The notes under the pieces were generated by a model that did no database searches, had not been told where the DNA came from, and saw only the letters and a list, made by a program, of their open reading frames with translations. Position numbers and translations under genes: made by a program. A stretch of 64,000 bases of DNA from Chloroflexi bacterium HGW-Chloroflexi-10. GTDB taxonomy: Bacteria > Chloroflexota > Anaerolineae > Anaerolineales > Anaerolineaceae. Within the stretch, counting starts at the first letter, position 1, and each line of letters opens with the position of its first letter. The stretch covers positions 434,001 to 498,000 of the forward strand of contig PHBZ01000002.1 of NCBI GenBank assembly GCA_002840755.1, written 5' to 3'. Below, piece by piece: positions 17,127 through 26,243 of the stretch.

Positions 17127-17879
17127 TTACGATATGGGCATATCCTTGATTTCGGCTGTTCCATTTTTCCAAGACAGGGATTTGGATAAGTACAACCCAT
17201 AGAATACAGTTATGCACAAAATAGCAATCATTAAATAAATTTCCATATTGGTTCCACTTCGTGTAATCGACCCGCTGATGTTAAAAATAATATGAAAAAG
17301 GATACCCGGAACAATATTCTTTGTAATCGCAACCAGCATTGCCAGCGTAATTCCAATCGCTATTGCAACAATGATCTGCCCCATCAACTCTTCATAACCA
17401 TACCCCCTCAATAGATTGACAATATGTCCAAATCCAAAAGTTACCCCGGAAATCAGAATCGCTTTAATCATGCCTGATTTTTCCAGAATTCCCTGAAATA
17501 AGAATCCTCTGAAGATCATTTCTTCGATGAAACCCACACCAATCATTAAAAGACAAAAAGTCGCTATCTCAGTTATCGAAAGCGCTGTGTCAATCCCGGC
17601 AAAAAACTGGATGACGGCGAGCAATATTAATGGAACATAAAATATGGTTTTGCTTAAATCTTTTTTGGTAATTCTCTTTATGCCAAATTTTTCAATCCAA
17701 TTGTTTTTCTTAAGATACAGTACCAATACAATTGAAAACGCAATGATTAGTCCACTTGTCACTGAATTCGGTACCCCGGTTTGTTCTGATAACGCATCTC
17801 CAATATTCACTATTACGATATATAGCAAAATCCAAATGACCGCGTGTAAAATCGCCTTCTTTACCATTAATTTATTCAT
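17127..17879 (-). CDS. CPBP (CAAX/Abi) family intramembrane protease
   Basis: A 250-residue membrane protein with about seven helices. It carries the CPBP metalloprotease motifs: E119-E120 with R124 (FIEEMIFRG), FGFGH with H152, and a later helix with HIIFN. This family includes type II CAAX prenyl endopeptidases and many bacterial members of unknown substrate, some linked to bacteriocin immunity. A GGAGG site precedes the ATG by about 10 nt. It stands alone between the tmRNA and a dispersed repeat, and nothing nearby suggests a substrate. Confidence 0.85.
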   Translation of the reverse strand: MNKLMVKKAILHAVIWILLYIVIVNIGDALSEQTGVPNSVTSGLIIAFSIVLVLYLKKNNWIEKFGIKRITKKDLSKTIFYVPLILLAVIQFFAGIDTALSITEIATFCLLMIGVGFIEEMIFRGFLFQGILEKSGMIKAILISGVTFGFGHIVNLLRGYGYEELMGQIIVAIAIGITLAMLVAITKNIVPGILFHIIFNISGSITRSGTNMEIYLMIAILCITVFYGLYLSKSLSWKNGTAEIKDMPIS

Positions 17880-17969
17880 TGCTTTTCTACCTCCATGCTA
17901 AATTGATTCGACTTCCCTGCAATAAGTTATTGCAAAGCCACAATTCTACCAGTTAAAAAGGGGTTTAGC

Positions 17970-18052
17970 GTATCTTTCATTAATTAAGGGATAAGATTTT
18001 AGATGGGAAAATGCCCGTCCAAAATACCTGCTAACTCCGTTTTATGGAGATG
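17970..18052. repeat. Dispersed intergenic repeat, copy 1
   Basis: This stretch contains CATTAATTAAGGG, then an imperfect inverted repeat around GATGGGAAAATGCCCGTC, then CCAAAATACCTG and CTCCGTTTTAT. The same series occurs at 42841..42926, where the stem is longer and perfect. It lies between convergent-free minus-strand genes and codes for nothing visible. Confidence 0.6.
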
Positions 18053-18114
18053 AGTGTGTTGGCATCATTTATTTTCGTTGAATAGTCTTCGGTAAAACGA
18101 AAAGGAAATTACTA

Positions 18115-19407
18115 TTATTCGTGTTTTAACCCGGTCCCATCATAGCGTATCCAGGGTGCAAAATTCATTTGGTAATGTTCAACCGCTAGCGCCTGGGCTT
18201 TCCTGATTCCCCCTACGATATCTTCGTAGTTATTCATGGCTAAAGTTACTATGTGTTCATCTAAGTAATTCCTTCGGGATTTAAAAAGAAGAATTGCCCG
18301 CGTCTGTTCGTCGGTCATTTCGCTGCGATATGGTCGCTTCTCTATCATGGCAGTAATGTTATCAGCCACGGAAATTATCCTGGCACCCAGCGGAACATTT
18401 TCAGCAGCTAAGCGGAAAGGATAACCCGTTCCCCGTAAATTTTCATGATGAAAAGCTGCCCAATCACAAATTTGTTCAAAACCATGTAACCCATTTAATA
18501 TGTTGTAAGTAAAAAAAGCATGCTGCTTCATAATTGCGTGTTCTTTGGTGGATAATCGTCCGGGTTTTTCCAGAATTCGCGTCGGAATACCCACCTTCCC
18601 AAAATCATGCAAATTCCCTGCTACCCACATTAATTGCAAATCATACTCACTAAAATTGCACAGTTTAGCTAAATGAAGTGCTGATTGGGCAACACCGGAA
18701 GAATGGGTGGCAGTATAAGGAGTTCGAAAATCAATAATATTTCGTAATAAAACTCCAATCCTGGAAAACTCTTCAAGCGAAAGCAATATGTCGTTGCATG
18801 GAATTTTTTTCTGTAAATGGTTGTAAAGCTGGGGAGATACCAATTCTAACCAGAATCCCTCCGAAATGGATGCCGTCGAAAATTTTTCTACCAGCATAGG
18901 CGAAAACAGATATCCAGAATTTGTTAACACGTGCTCAATAATTTGTGTATGTTGGTGCAATATAAAACGATTTCGGTTAATTTTTCGTTCAATATAGTCT
19001 GCTAGAAAAATAATCTGTGGTTCAATCCATTCATTTTCGGGAGCAAGCTGATTTTGCCAGATTATCCAGGGGCGATGATGGTGGCGAACCAGTCTGGCAC
19101 ATGCACCTAACCAGTGAATATCTTTTAATAAGTATTCTCCTAAAACACAATGAGGTTCAGGGTCCACTTCTTCAAAATTATGAAGATCAATTTTTTCCTC
19201 AGGGGTTAGCGCACCAATATCATGTATCAAGGATGCTGTAATCACTCTGTCCACAATTGCTTCAGTTAAATGGAGTGTTTTGCACAACTCCCAGGCAATA
19301 TAGGCAGTTCTTAGTTGATGTTGGCTGAGTTGAGGGCTGAGCATATCCAATGCATCGGATATACGAAACAACACATCCCGTGAATGAATGATGATTTCAG
19401 AGTCCAT
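18115..19407 (-). CDS. HD-GYP domain protein with two HD domains
   Basis: A 430-residue cytosolic protein. The N-terminal half has a first HD domain (H62-D63 in SLIHDIGAL, HHHRPW near 110). The C-terminal half (about 215-400) is an HD-GYP domain: H235, H267-D268 in GNLHDFGKVGIP, and HHENLRGTGYP at 320-330. HD-GYP enzymes hydrolyse cyclic di-GMP. The first HD domain is less standard and may be regulatory. The gene appears leaderless: TATAAT at 19419..19414 stands 6 nt before the ATG at 19407, with no ribosome site. No receiver or sensor domain is attached. Confidence 0.85.
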   Translation of the reverse strand: MDSEIIIHSRDVLFRISDALDMLSPQLSQHQLRTAYIAWELCKTLHLTEAIVDRVITASLIHDIGALTPEEKIDLHNFEEVDPEPHCVLGEYLLKDIHWLGACARLVRHHHRPWIIWQNQLAPENEWIEPQIIFLADYIERKINRNRFILHQHTQIIEHVLTNSGYLFSPMLVEKFSTASISEGFWLELVSPQLYNHLQKKIPCNDILLSLEEFSRIGVLLRNIIDFRTPYTATHSSGVAQSALHLAKLCNFSEYDLQLMWVAGNLHDFGKVGIPTRILEKPGRLSTKEHAIMKQHAFFTYNILNGLHGFEQICDWAAFHHENLRGTGYPFRLAAENVPLGARIISVADNITAMIEKRPYRSEMTDEQTRAILLFKSRRNYLDEHIVTLAMNNYEDIVGGIRKAQALAVEHYQMNFAPWIRYDGTGLKHE

Positions 19408-19448
19408 AAGCTGATTATAGGGTTTTTTCTTCTAAACCGTTACATAAA

Positions 19449-20630
19449 TCAATCTTTTCTTACGATCAGCCCTTTAAGATAAGCACCTTCAGGAAATGCC
19501 AGCCCAACCGGATGGTCTATACCTTGATGTAAACGTTCCAGAATCATGCCATCCGCACCGGCATCCAGGGCTGCATCTGCAACAATTTTCTGAAACAAAG
19601 CTTCAGTAAGACCACCGGAACAGGAAAATGTAATTAGCACCCCGCCAGGGCGTAATAATTTAAACCCTAGCAGGTTAATATCCTTGTATCCGCGGGCTGC
19701 CCTCTCAACCTGAGCAGCGGTTGGTGCAAATTTTGGTGGATCCAGAATGATCACATCAAATGACCTCCCCTGGTCGCGCATCTTTCGCAAATGTTGGAAA
19801 GCATCGGCAGCAATCCACTCCGTATTTTCATTTTCCAGACCATTTATTTTTACATTTTCCTGCGCTACAGCTAATGCTTCCTGGCTGCTGTCCATAGAAA
19901 CGACCATCCGCGCACCGTTTCCCAAAGCATGTACACTGAACCCACCTGTAAAAGAAAATACATTCAGTACATCCTTACCAGTACAATATCGGGCTGCTAT
20001 CTGCCGGTTCTCCCTTTGGTCTAAATAAAAACCGGTTTTTTGGCCTTCTTTTAAATGTACCTGGAATTGATATTTTCCTTCTCGAATGAGTACAGAGTCA
20101 GGAACACTTCCGCATATCAATCCTACACGTGGTACCAGCCCTTCCAATTTACGCACATCCACATCAGAGCGCTCAAATATGTTTGCCACACCGGTTTCGA
20201 GCAATAACGCTTCTATGATCATTTCGCGGCAGTATTCCGCCCCGCTGGAAAGTATTTGAACGACCAATACATCATTATATAGATCAACAACCAGACCGGG
20301 CAATAAATCGGATTCACCATGAATTAACCGCCAACCGCTATCCTCAGTCATTTCCCGGATTTGAGCCCTTCTGGCAAGCGCATTACGTATCCGCATTCGA
20401 AAGAATGCCAAATCAATGGCTTCCTCTTTGAAGCTCCAAATCCGTCCTCGTATCTGAGAATATGGGCTATACGAAGCAATTCCCAAAAATTGTTGGTTGG
20501 AACCGTAAACAGCCACGCTTTCACCATTCGCTGGTTCGCCTTGAATTTCCTGTACTGCACCAGAAAATATCCACGGATGTTTTTGTAACAGCGCTTTTTC
20601 TTTTCCACTCTTCAAAATCATTTTATTCAT
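19449..20630 (-). CDS. rlmI: Class I rRNA (cytosine-C5-)-methyltransferase, RlmI family
   Basis: A 393-residue SAM-dependent methyltransferase. An N-terminal PUA-like domain (about 1-75, KSGKEKALLQKHPWIFSGAV) precedes an RlmI-type middle segment (GQKTGFYLDQRENR near 195-210) and a Rossmann methyltransferase domain with VLNVFSFTGGFSVHA and the catalytic-loop motif LDPPKFAP near 300. The E. coli homologue makes m5C1962 in 23S rRNA. The start overlaps the ligA stop by 4 nt (ATGA), so the two are co-translated. Confidence 0.85.
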   Translation of the reverse strand: MNKMILKSGKEKALLQKHPWIFSGAVQEIQGEPANGESVAVYGSNQQFLGIASYSPYSQIRGRIWSFKEEAIDLAFFRMRIRNALARRAQIREMTEDSGWRLIHGESDLLPGLVVDLYNDVLVVQILSSGAEYCREMIIEALLLETGVANIFERSDVDVRKLEGLVPRVGLICGSVPDSVLIREGKYQFQVHLKEGQKTGFYLDQRENRQIAARYCTGKDVLNVFSFTGGFSVHALGNGARMVVSMDSSQEALAVAQENVKINGLENENTEWIAADAFQHLRKMRDQGRSFDVIILDPPKFAPTAAQVERAARGYKDINLLGFKLLRPGGVLITFSCSGGLTEALFQKIVADAALDAGADGMILERLHQGIDHPVGLAFPEGAYLKGLIVRKD

Positions 20631-22657
20631 GAGTGGCCAGCCAGCTCTAAAAATTCTGTTTCAGTCAGAATTTTTATATTCAATTCCTGGGCCTTTGTCA
20701 ATTTAGATCCCGGATTTTCGCCCATCAGAAGATAATCGGTGCTTTTACTGACACTCCCCGTGATCTTTCCTCCCAAATTTTCAATAAATTCCTTTATTTC
20801 TGTTCGGGAAAAATTCTCCAACGTGCCTGTCACTACAAAAACTTTATTTGCAAATATAGATTCTCTGACACTATTTTTCTTCTGAGTGGCGATAGGCCAA
20901 ACCCCAAAATTCTTTAACTTTTCAAGGACTTTTTGGTTCTGAGGCTGTTGAATCCATTTCACCACAGCTTCGGCAATGTTGGGGCCAATCCCTTCGATGT
21001 TCATTAAATCAGTGATGCTGGCGTTAATCAGTGCATCAAGACTTCCAAAATGGACAGCCAGTGCGGCCCCCATCACTTCCCCTACACCATGGATACCCAG
21101 GGCGGTTATCACGCGATTCAATGGTCGCTCCTTCGAGCCTTGAATAGCTTCGACTAGATTTTCTGCTTTTTTGCGGGCAAACCCTTCCAGCGGGAGCAAA
21201 TCATCTACGCCAAGCCGGTACAAATCGGCAACATCCTCAACGATTTTTTCTGTCACCAATTGTTCTACAATTTTGATACCCATACCCACTATATCCATGG
21301 CTTGCCGGCTGACGAAATATTCCAGATTACGAACCAATTGTGCCGGGCAGGCAGCATTAACACAAAACCAGGCAACTTCTCCCTCCAGATGTTGGCTTTC
21401 CTGGCCGCATACCGGGCAAACCTCTGGAGCAACAAAAATTCGTTCATTACCCGTCCGCAAATCCACCACCGGTCCAATAACGTAAGGGATCACATCGCCA
21501 GCCCGTTTCACAAAAACGCTGTCACCAATCCGGATATCTTTTTCTTCAATATAATCAAAATTATGTAACGTGGCTTGCTTTACCACCACGCCCCCAATTT
21601 CTACAGGGTTTAGAATGGCATAGGGTGTCAATACACCGGTTCTCCCTACATTCACACCTATATCATTTAAGAGTGTCACCTCTTCTCTCGCGGGGAACTT
21701 TAATGCCACTGCACCTCGCGGATCCTTTCCCGCAAAACCCAAATCAGCCGCCAGTGTTAGGTCATCCACTTTGATAACCACCCCATCCACCTCAAAATTT
21801 AAATTTTCCCGCCGCTGCTGCCACAATTCCGCCTCTTGTAAAACATCTTGAAAGGTTGGGCAAAACGTAGAATATTGAGAAACATGGAAACCCAGAGACT
21901 CCAGGTATTGTAATACCCCCCATTGTGTTTGCGGAACAGGACCACTGGCATCCACAATCGCGTAGGCATACAGCCGTAAGGGTCTCTGTGCAGTAATTCG
22001 GGAATCCAATTGACGTAAAGATCCGGCAGCCGTGTTCCGCGGATTGAGATACGTCTTCTCCCCCATTTCAGCCAATCGATTATTCAGGGCCTCAAAATCT
22101 GAAATGGTAATATACACTTCACCGCGCACTACCAGACGCTCGGGAACGACAACATCCTTGTTTTTTACAGGGATTCTTAAAGGAATACTGCGAATCGTAC
22201 GAATATTTTCTGTGATATCTTCTCCAATTTCGCCGTTTCCACGGGTAGCTCCCTGCACAAAAATCCCGTTCTGGTAATGCAGTACCACTGTCAATCCGTC
22301 AATTTTTGGTTCAGCTACATAACTGGTACGTTCAACACGGTCATCCACCTTGGCAATCCGGTTTTTCCATGTTGTTAAATCTGCGAGATTAAACGCGTTG
22401 GATAGGCTTAATATAGATGCTGGATGGATTACTTTATCAAATTTATCAATAGCCAAAGACCCTGCTCTTTGAGTAGGCGAATCCGCAGTAATCCAATCGG
22501 GATGCTGCTCTTCTATATCACGAATTTTTACAAGTAATTGGTCAAAAACTGCATCGCTGATAAGTGGATCATCCATCACGTGATACCGGTAATTATGCAG
22601 GTTAATTTCTTCTTTAATTTTTTCGTATGCGCTCTTATCCAATGGTGTAGAGGTCAT
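20627..22657 (-). CDS. ligA: NAD-dependent DNA ligase LigA
   Basis: A full-length 676-residue NAD+-dependent DNA ligase that seals nicks in replication and repair. Domain Ia is at about 1-65. The adenylation domain has the AMP-accepting K118 in EPKIDGLTV and ends with KFPAREE. An OB fold has VGRTGVLTPYA. The C4 zinc finger has CPVCGQES and CVNAACPAQ. A helix-hairpin-helix region follows, with a C-terminal BRCT domain (about 597-676). All expected parts are present. It overlaps rlmI by 4 nt. Confidence 0.97.
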   Translation of the reverse strand: MTSTPLDKSAYEKIKEEINLHNYRYHVMDDPLISDAVFDQLLVKIRDIEEQHPDWITADSPTQRAGSLAIDKFDKVIHPASILSLSNAFNLADLTTWKNRIAKVDDRVERTSYVAEPKIDGLTVVLHYQNGIFVQGATRGNGEIGEDITENIRTIRSIPLRIPVKNKDVVVPERLVVRGEVYITISDFEALNNRLAEMGEKTYLNPRNTAAGSLRQLDSRITAQRPLRLYAYAIVDASGPVPQTQWGVLQYLESLGFHVSQYSTFCPTFQDVLQEAELWQQRRENLNFEVDGVVIKVDDLTLAADLGFAGKDPRGAVALKFPAREEVTLLNDIGVNVGRTGVLTPYAILNPVEIGGVVVKQATLHNFDYIEEKDIRIGDSVFVKRAGDVIPYVIGPVVDLRTGNERIFVAPEVCPVCGQESQHLEGEVAWFCVNAACPAQLVRNLEYFVSRQAMDIVGMGIKIVEQLVTEKIVEDVADLYRLGVDDLLPLEGFARKKAENLVEAIQGSKERPLNRVITALGIHGVGEVMGAALAVHFGSLDALINASITDLMNIEGIGPNIAEAVVKWIQQPQNQKVLEKLKNFGVWPIATQKKNSVRESIFANKVFVVTGTLENFSRTEIKEFIENLGGKITGSVSKSTDYLLMGENPGSKLTKAQELNIKILTETEFLELAGHS

Positions 22658-22805
22658 CTGTTTACTCCAGTGTTGAAATAAGGACTTAAATCATGCATTA
22701 ATTTTTCAGATTTTTGATAAAATCATTTTAATACAAAATGATTGCAAACACCATTTCTTATATTCCCTTTAGAATCAAGTTAATATTGAAGCGTTGGAGG
22801 CTCTT

Positions 22806-23165
22806 ATGAAATTTATTGGGTATATTGCGGCCGCTATTTTAATCCTGTTTGGGGTTTTGTTTATCCTCAGTGCATTCAGTCCGCAAGGCCAGGTAGGAAA
22901 TATCATTGTTGGAATAATACTGGTAGGAATAGCATTTGGAATAATTTATTTTGTTACCAAAAAAGCCAAAGAGGCTGCTAACAATACCACAAATGTAACG
23001 TTAAATATTGATTTGCCTGGGAAAGTAGCCATTGAATCAATGAAATGCCAATCCTGTGGCGGTGTATTAACCGCAGACGCAATTTCAATGGTTAATGGAG
23101 CCCCTATGGTATCTTGCCCGTATTGTCATACCACCTACCAGATAACTGAAGAACCAAAATGGTAA
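22806..23165 (+). CDS. Small membrane protein with C-terminal zinc ribbon
   Basis: A 119-residue protein. Two hydrophobic helices (about 5-23 and 33-51) form a hairpin, so both ends are probably cytosolic. After a Thr/Asn-rich segment comes a four-Cys zinc ribbon, CQSCGG...CPYCH (about 77-107). The start is the ATG at 22806 behind GGAGG; the TTG 12 nt upstream overlaps that site. I do not recognise a named family. It is the first gene of the tight five-gene block with the DUF2207 protein and radical SAM enzymes, 28 nt from the next gene, and may act as a metal- or protein-binding helper there. Confidence 0.75.
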   Translation: MKFIGYIAAAILILFGVLFILSAFSPQGQVGNIIVGIILVGIAFGIIYFVTKKAKEAANNTTNVTLNIDLPGKVAIESMKCQSCGGVLTADAISMVNGAPMVSCPYCHTTYQITEEPKW

Positions 23166-23193
23166 CCTGCTAATTCAGGAGAATGGAGAGAAA

Positions 23194-24879
23194 ATGCAGA
23201 AAATTCGATTATTGTTTATTTTGCTGATTGTAGTACTGTTGGCCGGCAATACATATCCGGTCGCTGCACAGGATTATTACTTCGCTGTAGAACGCCAGAC
23301 AGCGGATGTCTTTGTCAATGAAGACGGCTCACTTTCAATAGAATATACATTTGTATTTGTAAACCAACCCGGTGCTCATGAAATTGATTATGTCGATGTA
23401 GGTTTGCCCAATAACAATTATGTTCTGCGTAGCATCACTGCGGATATAGATGGCACTCCAATAACGGATATCGAAAAATCAGATTATATCGATATTGGCG
23501 TAGCCCTCGGTTTGGGTTCAAAAGCAATTCCGCCCGGTGGTCGCGGCACTGTTCACATGTTCGTTGAAACGGTGAATAAATCTCTCTATCCATCAGAAGT
23601 GGAAGCAGATGAGGACTATGCCAGTTTCGAATTCTCACCCAACTGGTTTGATGGCCAATACGTAACCGGCAATACAGATTTGACCGTTACATTATATTTA
23701 CCGGTTGGTATGGAAGAAGATGAACCACGTTATCATCTCCCCGAAAACTGGTCCGGTGTCGCGGAACCCGAAAGTGGCTTTGATAATGTCGGCGGAATTT
23801 TTTATCGCTGGCACGATCCAAATGCAAACGTATACACGCAATACACCTTTGGCGCAAGCTTCCCGGCTCGTCTGGTCCCTGAAGCACAGATTGTTAAAGC
23901 ACCTGCGATCAACCTTGATTTCGATGCCATTTGCCCTGCATTGATGTGTCTGGGTTTTGTAGGCTTTTTCATTTTGACCATTTACGGCGCCACAGTAGGT
24001 GCCAAAAAACGCAAAATGCAATACCTGCCGCCCAAAATTTCTATTGAGGGTCACGGAATTAAACGCGGCCTTACAGCGATTGAAGCAGCCATCCTCATGG
24101 AACAACCCATCGATAAAGTGTTTACCATGATCTTGTTTTCTGTCCTCAAAAAAGAAGCTGCCGAGGTCGTGACTCGTGAACCTTTGAAAATTAAAGTAGC
24201 CGAAACCAAACCGGATGGATTATTCGATTACGAAATCGCCTTCCTGAATGCTATGAAAATCGAAGATAAAAAGGAACAACGTGCAGCTTTACAAAAGGTG
24301 ATTGTTGATCTGGTGGATGCAGTATCCAAGAAAATGAAAGGTTTCAGTCGCAAAGAATCGGTTGCCTACTACAAAGATATTATGGAAAAAGCCTGGAATC
24401 AGGTGGAAACTGCCCAAACGCCCGAAGTAAAATCTATAAAATATGACGAAAACATTGAGTGGACCCAACTGGACAAAAACTTTGATAACCGCACCCGCGA
24501 TACATTTGGAACAGGTCCGGTGTTCATACCTACCTGGTGGTGGCGTTATGATCCGGTTATCCGCCCCACCATGGCGTCTGGCTCCATAAGGCCATCTTCA
24601 ATCCCCAGTGGCTCCGGGAACACGTCAGTTAATTTACCGCAATTACCGGGAGCAGATTTTGCAGCATCGGTCACCAATGGTGTCTCAGCCTTCGCTGCCG
24701 GCGTGGTTGGTGATGTAACTAACTTCACCAGTGCTATCACCAACAAAACCAATCCGGTGCCGAAAACCACTGGCGGTCGTTACAGTAGTGGCGGAGGCAA
24801 AAGTGGCGGCGGAAGTTCATGTGCCTGTGCCTGTGCCTGTGCCGGTTGTGCATGCGCTTGTGCCGGTGGGGGCCGCTAA
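23194..24879 (+). CDS. DUF2207 membrane protein with Cys-Ala repeat C-terminal tail
   Basis: A 561-residue protein. The signal peptide (1-26, ending VAAQD) precedes the external DUF2207 beta domain (about 27-240). A single membrane helix (about 245-268) follows, then a cytosolic domain (about 270-420) with AAILMEQPIDKVFTMILFSVLKK. A low-complexity Gly/Ser/Thr region ends in CACACACAGCACACAGGGR (residues 543-561): seven Cys alternating with Ala, then a Gly-rich end. By topology the tail is cytosolic. DUF2207 proteins have no firm function. The tail looks like a modification substrate, and the next genes encode a PqqD-radical SAM-SPASM enzyme, its cysteine-free paralogue and a methyltransferase, the first starting within this stop codon. 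Metal binding by the tail is the main alternative. Confidence 0.8.
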   Translation: MQKIRLLFILLIVVLLAGNTYPVAAQDYYFAVERQTADVFVNEDGSLSIEYTFVFVNQPGAHEIDYVDVGLPNNNYVLRSITADIDGTPITDIEKSDYIDIGVALGLGSKAIPPGGRGTVHMFVETVNKSLYPSEVEADEDYASFEFSPNWFDGQYVTGNTDLTVTLYLPVGMEEDEPRYHLPENWSGVAEPESGFDNVGGIFYRWHDPNANVYTQYTFGASFPARLVPEAQIVKAPAINLDFDAICPALMCLGFVGFFILTIYGATVGAKKRKMQYLPPKISIEGHGIKRGLTAIEAAILMEQPIDKVFTMILFSVLKKEAAEVVTREPLKIKVAETKPDGLFDYEIAFLNAMKIEDKKEQRAALQKVIVDLVDAVSKKMKGFSRKESVAYYKDIMEKAWNQVETAQTPEVKSIKYDENIEWTQLDKNFDNRTRDTFGTGPVFIPTWWWRYDPVIRPTMASGSIRPSSIPSGSGNTSVNLPQLPGADFAASVTNGVSAFAAGVVGDVTNFTSAITNKTNPVPKTTGGRYSSGGGKSGGGSSCACACACAGCACACAGGGR

Positions 24880-26222
24880 TGTCTTTGACCCACTGGTTAT
24901 CCAGGGTCCGTAAAGACCAAAAGAGGATAATTCCCAAAACCGGGATATATCACTTTGAACGTAATGCCCTTCAAGCGAAAAATCGGATTCATCTCCGTAT
25001 TGAAGAGGATGGTAACGGCCTATTAATGATCAATGCTGCCCGGGCATATCATCTTAATCCAACGGCCACTACAATCGCTTATTGGGCTCTCTCAGGAGAT
25101 ACAGACCAGGAAATCCTTCATGGATTAAGAAAACACTTTGCAATCGATTCAATCCAGGCACAATCGGATGCGCTCCCTTTCCTTGATCAACTTTCACAAA
25201 TCACCGATCCTAATGAAATCTGTCCGGTATGTGAAATGGATATGGATATGGATTTGCCTTTCTCTCATGTTCCTGGTTCTCCATATCGCATGGACCTGGC
25301 TATAACCTATCGCTGTAATAATGATTGCCTGCATTGTTACAATGCTCGTCCACGTTCATACCGGGAGTTGGATACGCCCTCCTGGTACCGAATTATCGAT
25401 CAACTGTGGGATTTGGCAATTCCTCATATCGTGTTTACCGGTGGAGAACCCACGCTGCGCAAGGATTTACCCCAATTAATCACCTACGCAGAGAAAAAGG
25501 GGCAAATAACCGGCATCAATACCAACGGTCGTAATTTAGCCAAAAAAGAGTACCTGCAAACCCTGGTTGATGCCGGATTGGATCACATACAAATCACTTT
25601 AGAGTCAGTAAATCCTCAAATCCACGATCAGATGGTGAATTTCAAAGGCGCATGGAACCAGACGGTGGAAGGCATCCGCAATGCCGCGTCGGCAGGTGTC
25701 TACATGATGACCAATACCACCATGCTCACCACCAATGTCCACACCATTGCGGATACACTTGATTTCTTAGCGGAACTTGGTGTTCCCACAGTAGGATTAA
25801 ATGCCTTAATTTATTCAGGCAAGGGATCTCAGGTTGGTACGGGTTTGCGAGAAAATCAACTGGCCGAGCTCTTGGAGATGGCCAAGGAAAAAACTACGCA
25901 GCATCAACAAAAGATGATCTGGTATACACCAACACAATATTGCCGCTTCAATCCACTCACACATGAACTGGGGATTAAAAGCTGCTCTGCGGCCCTTTAC
26001 AACATGTGTATTGAACCGGATGGTGCTGTACTACCCTGTCAATCCTATTATCAATCTTTGGGAAATATTTTGGAAAAACCCTGGAAAGAAATTTGGCAGC
26101 ATCCATTAGCGGTCTCGCTCCGTGAACGAAGAAACTTGCCGGAAAAATGTCAGGGCTGCGAGTTAATCGTCGAGTGTGGTGCAGGCTGCCCCCTGGCATA
26201 TGAGCCTGAACCTGCGAATTAG
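24879..26222 (+). CDS. Radical SAM/SPASM maturase with N-terminal PqqD-like domain
   Basis: A 447-residue predicted peptide-modifying enzyme. Domain 1 (about 35-108) is PqqD-like, the RiPP recognition fold (LLMINAARAYHLNPTATTIA). A CxxC pair (C115, C118) follows. The radical SAM core has C146, C150, C153 (CNNDCLHC) for the 4Fe-4S cluster and FTGGEPTLR for SAM binding. The SPASM region has C369, C377, C387 and the set C424-x2-C427-x5-C433-x3-C437, enough for auxiliary clusters. The ATG overlaps the DUF2207 stop as TAATG, so translation is coupled. By family, such enzymes install thioether or C-C links in peptides. Action on the DUF2207 Cys-Ala tail is inferred from gene context only. Confidence 0.88.
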   Translation: MSLTHWLSRVRKDQKRIIPKTGIYHFERNALQAKNRIHLRIEEDGNGLLMINAARAYHLNPTATTIAYWALSGDTDQEILHGLRKHFAIDSIQAQSDALPFLDQLSQITDPNEICPVCEMDMDMDLPFSHVPGSPYRMDLAITYRCNNDCLHCYNARPRSYRELDTPSWYRIIDQLWDLAIPHIVFTGGEPTLRKDLPQLITYAEKKGQITGINTNGRNLAKKEYLQTLVDAGLDHIQITLESVNPQIHDQMVNFKGAWNQTVEGIRNAASAGVYMMTNTTMLTTNVHTIADTLDFLAELGVPTVGLNALIYSGKGSQVGTGLRENQLAELLEMAKEKTTQHQQKMIWYTPTQYCRFNPLTHELGIKSCSAALYNMCIEPDGAVLPCQSYYQSLGNILEKPWKEIWQHPLAVSLRERRNLPEKCQGCELIVECGAGCPLAYEPEPAN

Positions 26223-26243
26223 TTTGTTTGGGAGATTGTAATT

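Noticed and set aside
24819-24878. Upstream extension of the radical SAM gene giving a Cys/Leu-rich start
   Set aside because: It is the other reading frame of the DUF2207 Cys-Ala tail; the ATG in TAATG at 24879 is the sensible start.
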